DNA from: Pseudomonas sp. Root71
GTDB taxonomy: Bacteria > Pseudomonadota > Gammaproteobacteria > Pseudomonadales > Pseudomonadaceae
NCBI RefSeq assembly: GCF_001429045.1
Contig: NZ_LMHY01000026.1
Coordinates: 124,001 to 188,000, forward strand
DNA: 64,000 nucleotides
Reading direction: 5' to 3'
The position numbers and the translations under genes were made by a program. Each line of letters begins with the position of its first letter. Within the stretch, counting starts at the first letter, position 1. The notes beneath the pieces were generated by a model that saw only the letters and a program-made list of their open reading frames with translations, made no database searches and was not told the DNA's origin. Positions 28,683-37,069 of the stretch are shown piece after piece.

Positions 28683-28868
28683 ATGTCGAAAGTACAAGGC
28701 ATCACCGAAATGTTGGTAATCTTTCCGTGTCTGGCCCTGGGGCGACGAAGACGCCGGCTCAATAGCGAGGAAATGAAACTGGTGGAACGCTATCGGGAGC
28801 TGTCGGAGAGCGACAGGATCGCGATGAGGTATCTGGTGGATGCGATGAGGAGTGTTTCGAGGTTTTGA
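28683..28868 (+). CDS. small basic protein of unknown function
   Basis: This 61-residue protein starts at an ATG preceded by AGAAGGA. Its N-terminal half is hydrophobic (TEMLVIFPCLALG), followed by a run of five arginines (GRRRRRL) and an amphipathic helix pair (SEEMKLVERYRELSESDRIAMRYLVDAM). The last part resembles the small helical domain that ends some regulator proteins, but no function can be named. It stands alone, between opgD and a toxin-antitoxin pair. Confidence 0.55.
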   Translation: MSKVQGITEMLVIFPCLALGRRRRRLNSEEMKLVERYRELSESDRIAMRYLVDAMRSVSRF

Positions 28869-28905
28869 AACAATGGGGCATCCCGTCCTGGCTGGATGCC
28901 CTCAT

Positions 28906-29196
28906 CTACCAATCCTGGGAACGCTCGGATCGCTGATGCAGCACGCGCAGAACTTGTACCTGGCCTTGGGAAAATCGGTAAGGGGCGATAAAGGGAAAAC
29001 GGCCAAGTACCAACTCTCGGACATCGGGCATGCCTGAAGGCCTGCCCGAGCCGGGAAACTGTTCCAACAGTTCAAAGGATTGCAGCATCGTGGAAATGAT
29101 TTCGAGAGCGGCTTTTGCGCCAACTACCTTTCGGTAGTGTTCGTGGATGGCATCGAGATCGCTATCGGCTTTTTCAGTCAGTACTACGCTCGGCAC
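28906..29196 (-). CDS. ParE/RelE-superfamily toxin
   Basis: The 96 residues have the ParE-like layout: an N-terminal strand (VVLTEKADSDLDAIHEHY), a helical pair, the conserved EQFPGSGRP loop, then RELVLGRFPFIAPYRF and a last strand VQVLRVLHQRSE. ParE toxins poison DNA gyrase and RelE toxins cleave mRNA on the ribosome; the EQFPGSGRPS form is nearer ParE. The gene overlaps the antitoxin gene upstream by 23 bases, the usual order (antitoxin first) and coupling. Confidence 0.88.
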   Translation of the reverse strand: MPSVVLTEKADSDLDAIHEHYRKVVGAKAALEIISTMLQSFELLEQFPGSGRPSGMPDVRELVLGRFPFIAPYRFSQGQVQVLRVLHQRSERSQDW

Positions 29197-29422
29197 GTTT
29201 TGCCCACTTAGCCTTCACGGCATCCAGATCGGTGAGTTTCCCTGCGTCGGCATCGGCGATGCCGTCACTGATGGCTTGCAGATGCCAGGACTCGGCTTCC
29301 ACATATCGAACCAATGCACGCTTGAGATGGTACTGACGATCTCTGTCGGTCGCCGCAGCCAATAAATCCAGCTGCTGTGCCAATTGTTCTTCGACGCGAA
29401 AAGACAAAACGGGTGAGGCCAT
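29174..29422 (-). CDS. ribbon-helix-helix antitoxin
   Basis: This 82-residue protein starts with a strand (VLSFRVEEQLAQQLDLLA) typical of CopG/ParD ribbon-helix-helix proteins, followed by two helices (RDRQYHLKRALVRYVEAES) and an acidic C-terminal helix that should wrap the toxin. An AGGAG site precedes the ATG at 29422. It should neutralise the co-encoded ParE-like toxin and repress the operon through the palindrome at 29437-29466. Confidence 0.87.
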   Translation of the reverse strand: MASPVLSFRVEEQLAQQLDLLAAATDRDRQYHLKRALVRYVEAESWHLQAISDGIADADAGKLTDLDAVKAKWAKRAERSTD

Positions 29423-29436
29423 GATGGCTCTCCTAA

Positions 29437-29466
29437 GGTGTATACGCTGTAAACGACGTAAACACC
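29437..29466. promoter_or_regulatory. probable autoregulatory operator of the toxin-antitoxin pair
   Basis: This 30-base imperfect palindrome begins GGTGTATACG and ends CGTAAACACC; 22 of 30 positions match on folding. It lies 15-44 bases upstream of the antitoxin ATG, where promoter and operator are expected. Repeated GTTTAC/GTATAC steps suit binding by a ribbon-helix-helix dimer pair. Confidence 0.6.
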
Positions 29467-29650
29467 CTAGGCCGAGCCAGGGTTTTCGTCAACCGCAGGC
29501 GTGCATGGGTTGCACGAAACTCTAGTGCGGCGAACACGAACGAGAGAGAGGGATGTGTTGCCAGATGCTAACGCAACGAGATGGGGTTAACCGACTCAAC
29601 CCCCGTCGGGGTGATATCCATATTCAATCCTTGTTGGTTTTTTTAGATCA

Positions 29651-29675
29651 CCCCGGCACCACGACGGCACCGGGG
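29651..29675 (-). terminator. hairpin after the APC permease gene
   Basis: On the minus strand CCCCGGTGCC pairs with GGTGCCGGGG (ten pairs including two G-U) around a 5-base loop. It lies ten bases past the permease stop. The trailing sequence is A-rich rather than T-rich on that strand, so efficiency as an intrinsic terminator is uncertain. Confidence 0.5.
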
Positions 29676-29684
29676 CGAATGCCG

Positions 29685-31169
29685 TTACCGGCTGACTTTC
29701 CAGGCATCGCCCGCCGGGGCGGTGCCATGGTCATAGGGTTTGGCGATCCACATGTAGAGCAGGCCCAGGCCAATGACGATGGCGGTACTCAGCACCATCG
29801 CGTAGTTGATGTACCACGCGGCATCCGGGGTGCGTGGCCAGGCCATGTTGATGATGGCGCCGACACCATAGACCAGCGCGCCGATGTTCACCGCCCAGCC
29901 CCAGGGGCCGAGGGTGAATTTGCCGCTCGGTTTCCAGCCCTTCATGCGGGCGTACAGGGCTGCGAGCACGATCATCTGGAACGCCAGGTAGATGCCGATG
30001 GCCGCGAAGCTGACGATGGTGGCGACCGCGTCCTGCAGGAAGAAGCCGAGGATGATGATGAGCGCCGGCAGGACACCGGAGACGAACAGCGCGGCAACTG
30101 GAACCTGAGTCGTAGGGGAAATCTTCTTCAGCAGTCGGCTGCCGATGACCATTTCATCACGGGCGTATGAATACAGCAGGCGACTGGCCGCTGCTTGCAG
30201 GCTGATCACGCAGGAGATGAAGGAAATCATCACCACGCCCATCACCACTTTCGAACCGATCGGGCCGAAGGCGTTGTTGAGGATGGTGGTGACCGGGTCT
30301 TTGTCGGTGCCGTTGATCACCGCTTGCATGTCCGGTACGGCCAGGATCAGCGCCAGGCAGGCGAACATCGCCGCGATGCCGCCGATGTAGATGGTCATGC
30401 GCATGGCCACCGGGATTTTCTTGCTCGGGTTCGGGGTTTCTTCGGCCACGTCGCCGCAAGCCTCGAAGCCGTAGTACAGGAACATCCCCGCCAGCGACGC
30501 GGTGAGGAACGCCGGCAGGTACGAGCCGTCGACGCTGATATCGAAGGTGTTGAACAACACGCTGATGGGTTGATGACGCTCGAAAATCAGCAGGTAAACG
30601 CCGACGATCACCGCGCCCACCAGCTCGCACAGGAAGCCGAACATGGCAATGCGCGCCAGCACTTTGGTGCCGCTGAGGTTGACCAGAGTGGCGAACAGCG
30701 TCAGGAACAGGGCGATGATGATGTTGGTGTTGTTGCTCGGTTCAAAACCCATCATGGCGGCGAGGTACGGACCGGCACCGACCGCAACGGCGGCGATGGT
30801 TACGCACAGGGCGATGGAGTAGATCCAGCCGACCATCCACGCCCAGCGTTTGCCCACCAAGCGGCGAGCCCAGGGGTATACGCCACCGGAAATCGGGAAC
30901 TGCGAAACCACTTCGCCGAAGATCAGGCACACCAGCAGTTGGCCGCAACCGACCAGCAAGTAAGCCCAGAACATAGGTGGCCCGCCTGCGGCCAGGCACA
31001 GGCCGAACAGGGTATACACCCCGACCACCGGGGACAGGTAGGTGAAGCCCAGGGCGAAGTTTTCCCACAGGCTCATGCTGCGATTGAAGTTGGAGGTGTA
31101 ACCGAGTTTGCGCAGTTGCTCGGCATCGCTGTCGGCAAGGGCTGCAGAGAGATCGGGTGATGCACTCAT
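29685..31169 (-). CDS. APC-family amino-acid/polyamine permease
   Basis: This 494-residue inner-membrane protein has about twelve hydrophobic helices. The polar N-terminus (about 40 residues) is followed by the APC first-helix pattern ENFALGFTYLSPVVGVYTLFG and by FPISGGVYPWARRLVG. GFEACGDVAEETPNPSKKIP is the conserved region of the amino-acid/choline transporter branch (GabP/Uga4-like). Family members carry GABA, choline or polyamines with protons. It lies downstream of the putrescine ABC transporter and aminobutyraldehyde dehydrogenase genes, so GABA or a related amine is an attractive substrate, though this is inference. A REPIN and 229 bases separate it from patD. Confidence 0.9.
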   Translation of the reverse strand: MSASPDLSAALADSDAEQLRKLGYTSNFNRSMSLWENFALGFTYLSPVVGVYTLFGLCLAAGGPPMFWAYLLVGCGQLLVCLIFGEVVSQFPISGGVYPWARRLVGKRWAWMVGWIYSIALCVTIAAVAVGAGPYLAAMMGFEPSNNTNIIIALFLTLFATLVNLSGTKVLARIAMFGFLCELVGAVIVGVYLLIFERHQPISVLFNTFDISVDGSYLPAFLTASLAGMFLYYGFEACGDVAEETPNPSKKIPVAMRMTIYIGGIAAMFACLALILAVPDMQAVINGTDKDPVTTILNNAFGPIGSKVVMGVVMISFISCVISLQAAASRLLYSYARDEMVIGSRLLKKISPTTQVPVAALFVSGVLPALIIILGFFLQDAVATIVSFAAIGIYLAFQMIVLAALYARMKGWKPSGKFTLGPWGWAVNIGALVYGVGAIINMAWPRTPDAAWYINYAMVLSTAIVIGLGLLYMWIAKPYDHGTAPAGDAWKVSR

Positions 31170-31316
31170 GTGTTATTGCTCCGGAAAATCGGCAGATTTC
31201 GGATGTCCGAAACCGTGGCGGGGCCTTGGGGGCGCCGCCCGGATCGGTGGTTATTGTTTTTTTAAGTTGCGGTGAATCCTTGGTGTAAATCGCTGACATC
31301 ATCCGTGTGTCTGCTG

Positions 31317-31393
31317 AAAAGATCGCAGCCTGCGGCAGCTCCTACAGGGTGTACGGCGCTCTTTGTAGGAGCAGCCGCAGGCTGCGATCTTTT
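31317..31393. repeat. REPIN, GTAGGAGC type
   Basis: AAAAGATCGCAGCCTGCGG and its inverse, ending GCTGCGATCTTTT, flank a short spacer between the permease gene and patD. One arm has GGAGCAGCCG instead of GGAGCTGCCG. It may separate the two transcripts. Confidence 0.85.
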
Positions 31394-31398
31394 CGCGG

Positions 31399-32823
31399 TT
31401 AATGCTTGAACATCACGTGCCGCACAACGGTGTAGTCCTCCAGCCCGTACATGGACATGTCCTTGCCATAGCCGGACAGTTTCTGACCGCCGTGGGGCAT
31501 TTCGCTGACGAGCATGAAGTGCGTGTTGACCCAGGTGCAGCCGTACTGCAGGCGAGCCGACAGGCGATGGGCGCGGCCGACGTCGGCGGTCCACACGGAA
31601 GAGGCCAGGCCGTAGTCCGAATCGTTGGCCCAGCCCAGCACCTGCGTTTCATCGCTGAACCTGGTCACCGAGACCACCGGCCCGAACACTTCGCGGCGCA
31701 CGATTTCGTCGTCCTGCTGCGCATCGGCCAGTACCGTCGGTTCGAAGAAGTAGCCGTTGCCCTCAACCGCCTTGCCGCCAGTGATCAAGCGAATGTGCGG
31801 CTGGGCGATGGCGCGTTCGACGAAACCGGTTACGCGGTCGCGGTGTTGCGCGGTGATCAGCGGGCCGAGCTCGGTCGACGGATCATCCTGCAAGCCGTAC
31901 TTGATACTGCTGACGGCGGCGCCGAGTTTTTCCACGAATTTGTCGTAGATGCCCTCCTGGGCATAGATGCGGCAGGCAGCGGTGCAGTCTTGCCCTGCGT
32001 TGTAGAAACCGAAGGTGCGGATGCCTTCGACGGCGGCATCGATGTCGGCGTCGTCGAAGATGATCACCGGGGCCTTGCCGCCCAATTCCATGTGCATGCG
32101 CTTGACGCTGTCGGCGGTGCTGGAAATGATGTTCGAGCCGGTGGCAATCGAACCGGTCAACGACACCATGCGCACTTTCGGGTGGGTCACCAGCGGGCTA
32201 CCGACCGTAGGACCACGGCCGAACACCAGGTTGAGTACACCGGCCGGGAAGATCTCCGACGCGAGCTCGGCCAGGCGCAGGGCAGTCAGCGGGGTTTGTT
32301 CCGACGGCTTGAGCACCACAGTATTACCGGCGGCCAAGGCCGGGGCGATTTTCCAGGCGACCATCATCAGCGGGTAGTTCCACGGTGCGATGGAAGCGAT
32401 CACGCCCACCGGGTCGCGGCGGATCATCGAGGTGTGCCCCGGCAGGTACTCGCCACCGGCTGAACCGCTCATGCAGCGGCTGGCGCCAGCGAAGAAGCGG
32501 AACACGTCGGCAATCGCCGGGATCTCGTCGTTCAGCGCAGCGCTGTAAGGCTTGCCGCAGTTGTCCGATTCCAGTTTCGCCAGCTCTTCGCCGTGGGCTT
32601 CGATGACATCGGCCAGTTTGAGCAGCAGCAGCGAGCGCTCTTTCGGCGGGGTATGCGACCAGCTGTCGAACGCGGCGTCGGCGGCGCGTACGGCGGCATC
32701 GACCTGGGCTTCGCTGGCTTCGTTGATTTCCACCAGTACACGACCCAGGGCCGGGTTGAATACGGGTTGGGCGGGGCCTTCGCCGTTGAGCAATTGGCCG
32801 TTGATCAAGAGTTTGGTTTGCAT
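31399..32823 (-). CDS. patD: gamma-aminobutyraldehyde dehydrogenase
   Basis: The 474 residues match the length of E. coli YdcW/PatD. Aldehyde dehydrogenase hallmarks are present: PWNYPLMMVAWKIAPALAAG (NAD-binding region), catalytic Glu in MELGGKAP and catalytic Cys in GQDCTAACR. It should oxidise 4-aminobutanal to 4-aminobutyrate with NAD+ in putrescine breakdown. It is the last gene of the ydcSTUV-patD block, whose gene order is the same as in E. coli. A paralogue lies at the other end of the block (37070-38569). Confidence 0.9.
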   Translation of the reverse strand: MQTKLLINGQLLNGEGPAQPVFNPALGRVLVEINEASEAQVDAAVRAADAAFDSWSHTPPKERSLLLLKLADVIEAHGEELAKLESDNCGKPYSAALNDEIPAIADVFRFFAGASRCMSGSAGGEYLPGHTSMIRRDPVGVIASIAPWNYPLMMVAWKIAPALAAGNTVVLKPSEQTPLTALRLAELASEIFPAGVLNLVFGRGPTVGSPLVTHPKVRMVSLTGSIATGSNIISSTADSVKRMHMELGGKAPVIIFDDADIDAAVEGIRTFGFYNAGQDCTAACRIYAQEGIYDKFVEKLGAAVSSIKYGLQDDPSTELGPLITAQHRDRVTGFVERAIAQPHIRLITGGKAVEGNGYFFEPTVLADAQQDDEIVRREVFGPVVSVTRFSDETQVLGWANDSDYGLASSVWTADVGRAHRLSARLQYGCTWVNTHFMLVSEMPHGGQKLSGYGKDMSMYGLEDYTVVRHVMFKH

Positions 32824-32863
32824 GTTTATCTCCTCTGAATTCTTTGTGTAGGGGGGATGTCAG

Positions 32864-33688
32864 TTACTTGCCACCACTCCCCGCAACGCTCTCACCACCC
32901 CGGGTCAGGTAATAGGCACCAAGAATCGGCAGCATGGTCACGATCATCACCAGCATCGCCACGACGTTGGTCACCGGCACGTCCCGTGGGCGGCTGAGCT
33001 GGTTGAGTAGCCACAGCGGCAGGGTGCGTTCATGGCCGGCGGTGAAGGTGGTGACAATGATTTCGTCGAACGACAGGGCAAACGCCAGCATGCCGCCGGC
33101 CAGCAGCGCCGAACCAAGGTTCGGCAGGATGATGTAGCGGAAGGTCTGCCAGCCGTCGGCGCCGAGGTCCATCGAGGCCTCGATCAAACTGTGGGAAGTG
33201 CGGCGCAAGCGAGCGATGACGTTGTTGTAGACGATCACCACGCAGAAGGTCGCGTGGCCGACGATGATGGTGAACATCCCCGGTTCGATTCCCAGTGTCT
33301 TGAAGGTCGCCAGCAACGCGATCCCGGTGATGATCCCCGGCAGGGCGATCGGCAGGATCAGCATCAGCGAGATGCCTTGCTTGCCGAAGAAGTCCCGGCG
33401 ATACAGCGCGGCCGAAGCCAATGTGCCGAGGACCATGGCGATCAGCGTGGCAATCGAGGCGATCTGCAACGACAGCTTGATCGCTTCCAGTACATCTGGC
33501 CGCGAGAACGCCACGCCGATCCACTTCAAGGTGAAACCCTTGGGTGGAAAGCTGAACGCCGCGTCTTCGGTGTTGAAGGCGTACAGGAAGATGATCAGGA
33601 TCGGGAAGTGCAGGAACACCAGCCCGCCCCAGGCCGCTATGCGTAGCCCGAGGGATGCCTGCCCTTGAGATGAAGAGTCAGAGCGCAT
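32864..33688 (-). CDS. ydcV: putrescine-type ABC transporter permease YdcV
   Basis: This 274-residue permease has about six helices, with the EAA loop around HSLIEASMDLGADGWQTFRYIILPNL. It is the second of two permeases (PotC type) of a spermidine/putrescine-like importer. It overlaps the ydcU stop by 11 bases. A 40-base gap separates it from patD. Confidence 0.92.
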   Translation of the reverse strand: MRSDSSSQGQASLGLRIAAWGGLVFLHFPILIIFLYAFNTEDAAFSFPPKGFTLKWIGVAFSRPDVLEAIKLSLQIASIATLIAMVLGTLASAALYRRDFFGKQGISLMLILPIALPGIITGIALLATFKTLGIEPGMFTIIVGHATFCVVIVYNNVIARLRRTSHSLIEASMDLGADGWQTFRYIILPNLGSALLAGGMLAFALSFDEIIVTTFTAGHERTLPLWLLNQLSRPRDVPVTNVVAMLVMIVTMLPILGAYYLTRGGESVAGSGGK

Positions 33689-34625
33689 CGAAGGCCCCCA
33701 GTCGTTTGACGATGGACAGGTAGATGGCGATCAGTACGATCGGCACCAGGGTGAAGGCAGCGGCCATTGGCATGTTGCCGATCGCGCCTTGCTGGGCGTA
33801 CACCATGCTGCCGACGAAGTAGCCGGGCGGGCCCACCAGTTGCGGCACGATGAAGTCGCCCAGGGTCAGCGAGAAGGTAAAGATCGAACCGGCGGCAATG
33901 CCCGGGATCGACAGCGGCAGAATCACTTGCATGAAGGTCTGGCGCGGCTTGGCGCCGAGGTCGGCCGACGCTTGCAGCAACGAAGGCGGCAGGCGTTCCA
34001 GCGAGGCCTGGATCGGCAGGATCATGAACGGTAGCCAGATGTAGACGAACACCATGAAGCGCCCCAGGTGCGAGGTCGACAAGGTGCTGCCGCCCACCCC
34101 CGGAATCCCCAGAACGAACTGCAGGACCGGTTCCAGCCCCAGATGCTGCACGAACCACTGCGCCACGCCGCCCTTGGCCAGCAGCAGTGTCCAGGCGTAG
34201 GCCTTGACGATGTAACTGGCCCACATCGGCATCATCACCGCGATGTAGAAAAACGCCTTGGTCTTGCCGGTGGTGTAGCGCGCCATGTAGTAGGCAATCG
34301 GGAACGCGACAATGGCGCTGGCAATCGACACCACAATCGCCATGCCCAGGGTGCGCAGGATGATGTCGAAGTTTGACGGCTGGAACAGTGCGGTGAAGTT
34401 CGCCAGGGTCAGGTCGGGGGTGACCGCCATGGTGAAGTCGTCGAAAGTGTAGAAGCCTTGCCACAGCAGCGTCAGCAACGAGCCCAGGTAGATCGCGCCG
34501 AACCACAGCAACGGCGGCACCAGTAGCATCGACAGGTACAGGTTCGGCCGGCGATACAACAGGTTGGAAAACCTGCGCAACGGCGAGCCGCCCGACGAGG
34601 ATTGTGAAATAGCCAAGGTGCTCAT
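33678..34625 (-). CDS. ydcU: putrescine-type ABC transporter permease YdcU
   Basis: The 315-residue reading uses the ATG at 34625; the ydcT stop lies two bases away, and the upstream ATG at 34643 would overlap ydcT. A PotB-type permease with about six helices and the loop PPSLLQASADLGAKPRQTFMQVILPLS. It forms the membrane channel with YdcV. Confidence 0.92.
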   Translation of the reverse strand: MSTLAISQSSSGGSPLRRFSNLLYRRPNLYLSMLLVPPLLWFGAIYLGSLLTLLWQGFYTFDDFTMAVTPDLTLANFTALFQPSNFDIILRTLGMAIVVSIASAIVAFPIAYYMARYTTGKTKAFFYIAVMMPMWASYIVKAYAWTLLLAKGGVAQWFVQHLGLEPVLQFVLGIPGVGGSTLSTSHLGRFMVFVYIWLPFMILPIQASLERLPPSLLQASADLGAKPRQTFMQVILPLSIPGIAAGSIFTFSLTLGDFIVPQLVGPPGYFVGSMVYAQQGAIGNMPMAAAFTLVPIVLIAIYLSIVKRLGAFDAL

Positions 34626-34626
34626 C

Positions 34627-35664
34627 TCACACCCCGCCGGCAAGGGTGTCGTGCAACTGGACCATGGCTTCCCGCGCCCAGCGTGCGCTCAGACGCTGGC
34701 CGGTCTGATGTTGCGCGCTGCTGTCGATCCACTGATTGTTGGCCTGGCTGATGTTCAGGGTCTGGCCGTTTTCCAGTTTCAGTTCGTAGCGGGTGGCGCT
34801 GCCCTGGTACTGGATGTCGTGGAGCAAACCGCTGACTTCGATCTCGTGGCTGGCCAGCGGGCCTTCGGCGAAGCGCACGTGCTCCGGGCGAATTGAAAAT
34901 GGCTGCGGATTGCCACTGAGTTGCTTGGCCAGGTCGCCGCGAATCACGTTGGAGGTGCCAACGAATTCCGCCACGAAGGTGGTGGCCGGTTTCATGTACA
35001 GGTTGCGCGGGCTATCGACTTGTTCGATGCGGCCCTTGTTGAACACGGCCACCCGATCGGACATCGACAGCGCTTCGGTCTGGTCGTGTGTGACGAAGAT
35101 GAAGGTGATGCCGAGCTGGCGTTGCAGCTTCTTCAACTCGCCCTGCATTTGCTCGCGCAACTTCAGGTCGAGGGCGCCGAGGGGTTCGTCGAGCAGCAGC
35201 ACCCGTGGACGGTTGACCAAGGCGCGGGCCAGGGCCACACGCTGGCGCTGACCGCCGGAGAGCTGCACCGGCTTGCGCTCGCCGTAGCCGCCGAGGGCGA
35301 CCATCTCCAGGGACTCTTCGGCACGCTTGAGGCGCTCGACCTTGCCGATGCCTTTGACTTTCAAGCCGTAGGCGACGTTGTCGCGCACGTTCATGTGCGG
35401 GAACAGCGCGTAATCCTGGAACACGGTGTTCACGTCGCGCTGGTAGGGCGGCAGGTGGGCGGCCTCTTCGCCGTGAATACGGATGGAGCCCGTGCTCGGT
35501 TGTTCAAAACCGGCGATCAGGCGCAAACAGGTGGTCTTGCCCGAGCCGGACGGCCCCAGCATTGAAAAAAACTCGCCGTCCTGGATGTCGATGGAAACCC
35601 GGTCTACGGCTTTCACTTCGCCGAATAGACGGGAGACGTTGGTGAACTGGACTGCAAGCGTCAT
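34627..35664 (-). CDS. ydcT: putrescine-type ABC transporter ATPase YdcT
   Basis: The 345 residues start at the ATG at 35664; the frame continues to 35781 but that part is REP sequence. Walker A GPSGSGKTT, signature LSGGQRQRVALARAL, Walker B VLLLDEPLGALD and switch VTHDQTEALSM are all present, followed by a TOBE-like C-terminus. PotA-type ATPase that drives uptake through YdcUV. A REPIN lies just upstream, between it and the ydcS gene. Confidence 0.93.
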   Translation of the reverse strand: MTLAVQFTNVSRLFGEVKAVDRVSIDIQDGEFFSMLGPSGSGKTTCLRLIAGFEQPSTGSIRIHGEEAAHLPPYQRDVNTVFQDYALFPHMNVRDNVAYGLKVKGIGKVERLKRAEESLEMVALGGYGERKPVQLSGGQRQRVALARALVNRPRVLLLDEPLGALDLKLREQMQGELKKLQRQLGITFIFVTHDQTEALSMSDRVAVFNKGRIEQVDSPRNLYMKPATTFVAEFVGTSNVIRGDLAKQLSGNPQPFSIRPEHVRFAEGPLASHEIEVSGLLHDIQYQGSATRYELKLENGQTLNISQANNQWIDSSAQHQTGQRLSARWAREAMVQLHDTLAGGV

Positions 35665-35718
35665 GGTGCGGTGCTCCCAAAAGGCGCGCTTTCTTTCAAC
35701 GGAATCGAGTGTGCTGTG

Positions 35719-35819
35719 AAAAGATCGCAGCCTGCGGCAGCTCCTACAGATTTTGCATAGGGCGCCACATTTGCGGTGCATGCGATCGGCGTAGGAGCTG
35801 CCGAAGGCTGCGATCTTTT
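35719..35819. repeat. REPIN inside the ydcSTUV-patD block
   Basis: Inverted copies of the GTAGGAGCTGCCG-type REP lie between ydcS and ydcT: AAAAGATCGCAGCCTGCGG on the left and its complement, ending CTGCGATCTTTT, on the right, with a roughly 40-base spacer. One unit has CCGCAGG and the other CCGAAGG. It could lower expression of the ATPase and permeases relative to the binding protein. Confidence 0.87.
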
Positions 35820-35834
35820 GATCTGGTCAGGGGA

Positions 35835-36986
35835 TCAACGACCGCCCATGATCGCGATGTAATCCTGGGTCCAGCGGCTGTACGGCACGAATTTGCCGCC
35901 TTCAGCCTGCGGGGTTTTCCAGAAGGCGATCTTGTCGAACTGGTCGAAACCGTTGGTCTTGCAGCCTTCGGCACCGAGCAACTCACTGCCCTGGCACGCC
36001 GCCGGCACCGCTGGCAACGAGCCGAACCAGGCCGCTACGTCACCCTGGACTTTCGGTTGCAGCGACCAGTCCATCCACTTGTAGGCGCAGTTGGGGTGCT
36101 TGGCTTCGGCGTGCAACATGGTGGTGTCGGCCCACCCGGTGGCGCCTTCTTTCGGGATGGTCGAGGCGATTGGCTGCTTCTCGTTGATCAGGCCGTTGAC
36201 CTGATACGGCCAGGCACCGGAGGCGACCACGCCTTCGTTCTTGAAGTCGCTCATTTGCACAGTGGTGTCGTGCCAGTAGCGGTGGATCAGCGGCTGCTGG
36301 GCGCGCAGCAGATCGAGCACGGCCTTGTACTGGGCTTCGGTCAGTTCGTAGGGGTTCTGGATACCCAGTTCCGGTTTGGCGGTCTTCAGGTACAGCGCTG
36401 CGTCGGCGATGTAGATCGGGCCGTCATAGGCCTGTACGCGGCCCTTGTTCGGCTTGCCGTCCGGCAGGTTTTGCGCGTTGAACAACACGCCCCAGCTGGT
36501 GGGCGCGGACTTGAACACGTTGGTGTTGTACATCAGCACGTTCGGGCCCCACTGGTACGGGGTGCCGTAGGTCTGCTTGTTGACAACGTACCACGGTGCA
36601 TCTTTGAGGCGCGGGTCGAGATTCTTCCAGTTCGGGATCAACGCGGTGTTGATCGGCTGCACACGCTTGCCGACAATCAGGCGCAGGGACGCGTCGCCGG
36701 ATGCGGTGACCAGGTCGTAACCGCCCTTGGCCATCAGGCTGACCATTTCATCGGAGGTGGCCGCCGTCTTGACGTTGACCTTGCAGCCGGTCTCCTTCTC
36801 GAAACCGGTCACCCAGTCGTAGGCCTTGTCGCTCTCGCCACGTTCGATGTAGCCGGGCCAGGCCACAATATCCAGTTGGCCTTCGCCCGCCCCGACAGCT
36901 TTGAGCGGCTCGGCGGCCTGGACACTGGCGCTGGCCAGCAGCGCGGTAGTGATTGCACTGAGCAGTGCGGTCTTGTGCACGAACAT
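35835..36986 (-). CDS. ydcS: putrescine-type ABC transporter binding protein YdcS
   Basis: The 383 residues begin with a signal peptide ending near VQA (residues 22-24). The mature protein is a family 1 solute-binding fold related to PotD/PotF, with segments LDIVAWPGYIERG, GGYDLVTASGDASLRL and QWGPNVLMYNTNVF. It binds a polyamine in the periplasm and delivers it to YdcUV. E. coli YdcS is nearly the same length (381). Good ribosome-binding purines (GAAGAAGAGG) precede the ATG at 36986. Confidence 0.9.
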   Translation of the reverse strand: MFVHKTALLSAITTALLASASVQAAEPLKAVGAGEGQLDIVAWPGYIERGESDKAYDWVTGFEKETGCKVNVKTAATSDEMVSLMAKGGYDLVTASGDASLRLIVGKRVQPINTALIPNWKNLDPRLKDAPWYVVNKQTYGTPYQWGPNVLMYNTNVFKSAPTSWGVLFNAQNLPDGKPNKGRVQAYDGPIYIADAALYLKTAKPELGIQNPYELTEAQYKAVLDLLRAQQPLIHRYWHDTTVQMSDFKNEGVVASGAWPYQVNGLINEKQPIASTIPKEGATGWADTTMLHAEAKHPNCAYKWMDWSLQPKVQGDVAAWFGSLPAVPAACQGSELLGAEGCKTNGFDQFDKIAFWKTPQAEGGKFVPYSRWTQDYIAIMGGR

Positions 36987-37069
36987 GGGAATTCCCTCTT
37001 CTTCAAATTATGGTCGGGGCAGTTGTGAACGTGGTGAAGCATGCCGTTGGTGGCTTGTTATTAGCGTAG

